40,672 nt of DNA from Actinomycetota bacterium (GTDB lineage: Bacteria; Actinomycetota; Acidimicrobiia; Acidimicrobiales; RAAP-2), in assembly GCA_009726065.1 (NCBI GenBank), contig WLNA01000004.1, positions 1-40,672 on the forward strand, given 5' to 3'. Each line of letters starts with the position of its first letter. Positions within the stretch are counted from its first letter, which is position 1. Shown here one piece after another: positions 40,471-40,672 of the stretch. The position numbers were made by a program, and so were the translations under genes. The notes under the pieces are model-generated. The model saw nothing but the letters and a program-made list of their open reading frames with translations. It was not told the DNA's origin and did not search any database.

Positions 40471-40672
40471 TGTCCTGACCCCCTTCAATCGGTCCATCTC
40501 TTATGACTAGAGAGCCCCAGATAAGACTGGGAATGGAGGTTGACCATGAAGAGAACCAGGCACACGCCCGAACAGATAGTTAGCAAACTAAGAGAAGCCG
40601 ATCAACTGCTGGCGGAGTACTCGCCACTGGACGAAGTGGTTCGATCACTCGGTGTTTCTATCCAGACCTATC
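40471..40672 (+). mobile_element. Left end of an IS3-family insertion sequence (truncated by window edge)
   Basis: A candidate left terminal inverted repeat, TGTCCTGACCCCCTTCAATC, begins at 40471 and is followed after a short leader by a typical OrfA. TG at the tip and a CTGACCCCC core agree with IR sequences of this family. The right end, second frame and target duplication are outside the window. The element could be intact. Confidence 0.7.
40546..40672 (+). CDS. IS3-family transposase OrfA, N-terminal fragment
   Basis: ATG at 40546 has GGAGG seven bases upstream. The visible 42 residues begin MKRTRHTPEQIVSKLREADQ and go on with LLAEYSPLDEVVRSLGVSIQTY, the N-terminal helix-turn-helix of IS3/IS407-type OrfA proteins, which bind the terminal repeats. 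The rest of OrfA and the frameshift-produced OrfB with the DDE catalytic domain lie beyond the window. Confidence 0.9.
   Translation, partial: MKRTRHTPEQIVSKLREADQLLAEYSPLDEVVRSLGVSIQTY

Overview
The window looks like a gene-dense piece of an actinobacterial chromosome (Actinomycetota), plausibly a member of the Acidimicrobiia. The signs are a Gram-positive-type SOS box on an imuA'-imuB-dnaE2 mutasome cassette, a coenzyme-F420-type luciferase-like oxidoreductase, a mycothiol-associated DinB/maleylpyruvate-isomerase-fold protein, a fused oleBC olefin gene, and many genes that appear to start from leaderless promoters. G+C looks to be in the mid-50s percent by eye (not computed). Lineage is inference; there is no rRNA or tRNA gene in the window. 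Layout: 1-1865 (minus) is the damage-inducible imuA'-imuB-dnaE2 operon, with dnaE2 cut by the window edge. 1983-7964 holds a fatty acid desaturase, an SRAP (abasic-site) protein, a threonine/serine dehydratase, a CadD-like transporter, a hemolysin III-type membrane protein, a catalytically odd SDR and an MFS transporter. 8031-9887 (minus) is an orphan Tat-exported family-5 substrate-binding protein with a strong terminator. 10275-13697 contains a DinB-fold protein and a compact cytosine salvage set: NCS1 permease, yeast-type cytosine deaminase and, convergently, uracil phosphoribosyltransferase. 13756-19052 has an amidase and a heterodimeric ABC exporter with one consensus and one degenerate ATP site. 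19049-23243 (minus) carries an alpha/beta hydrolase, an F420-type oxidoreductase, a rhodanese-MBL fusion and a second SDR. 23483-28775 has a LivK-like binding protein, TrhO, a secreted copper type II (PHM-like) monooxygenase homologue on the minus strand, and the P-II/ammonium transporter pair. 28772-31177 (minus) is an HSL-type esterase behind a DHA2 exporter. 31431-35801 is the oleA-oleBC-oleD operon for head-to-head condensation of fatty acyl chains into long-chain olefins. 35922-38388 (minus) has two family-2 glycosyltransferases. 38497-40672 ends with an FMN-binding PNPOx-like protein, a vapBC module, a gene-poor stretch and the left end of an IS3-family element. Two architectural features run through the whole window. 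First, about fourteen genes have a TANNNT-like hexamer placed 6-7 nt before the start codon, the layout of leaderless transcription, while other genes have a clear Shine-Dalgarno sequence. Second, six of nine convergent gene pairs meet with between a 4-nt overlap and a 3-nt gap, often sharing a TTAA/CTAA/CTAG stop. No CRISPR array, prophage or obvious defence island was seen. The most interesting individual items are the SOS box lying across the imuA' start codon, the shortened ImuB, the SDR lacking its whole catalytic tetrad, the bacterial PHM-like protein with all six copper ligands, and the complete oleABCD operon.
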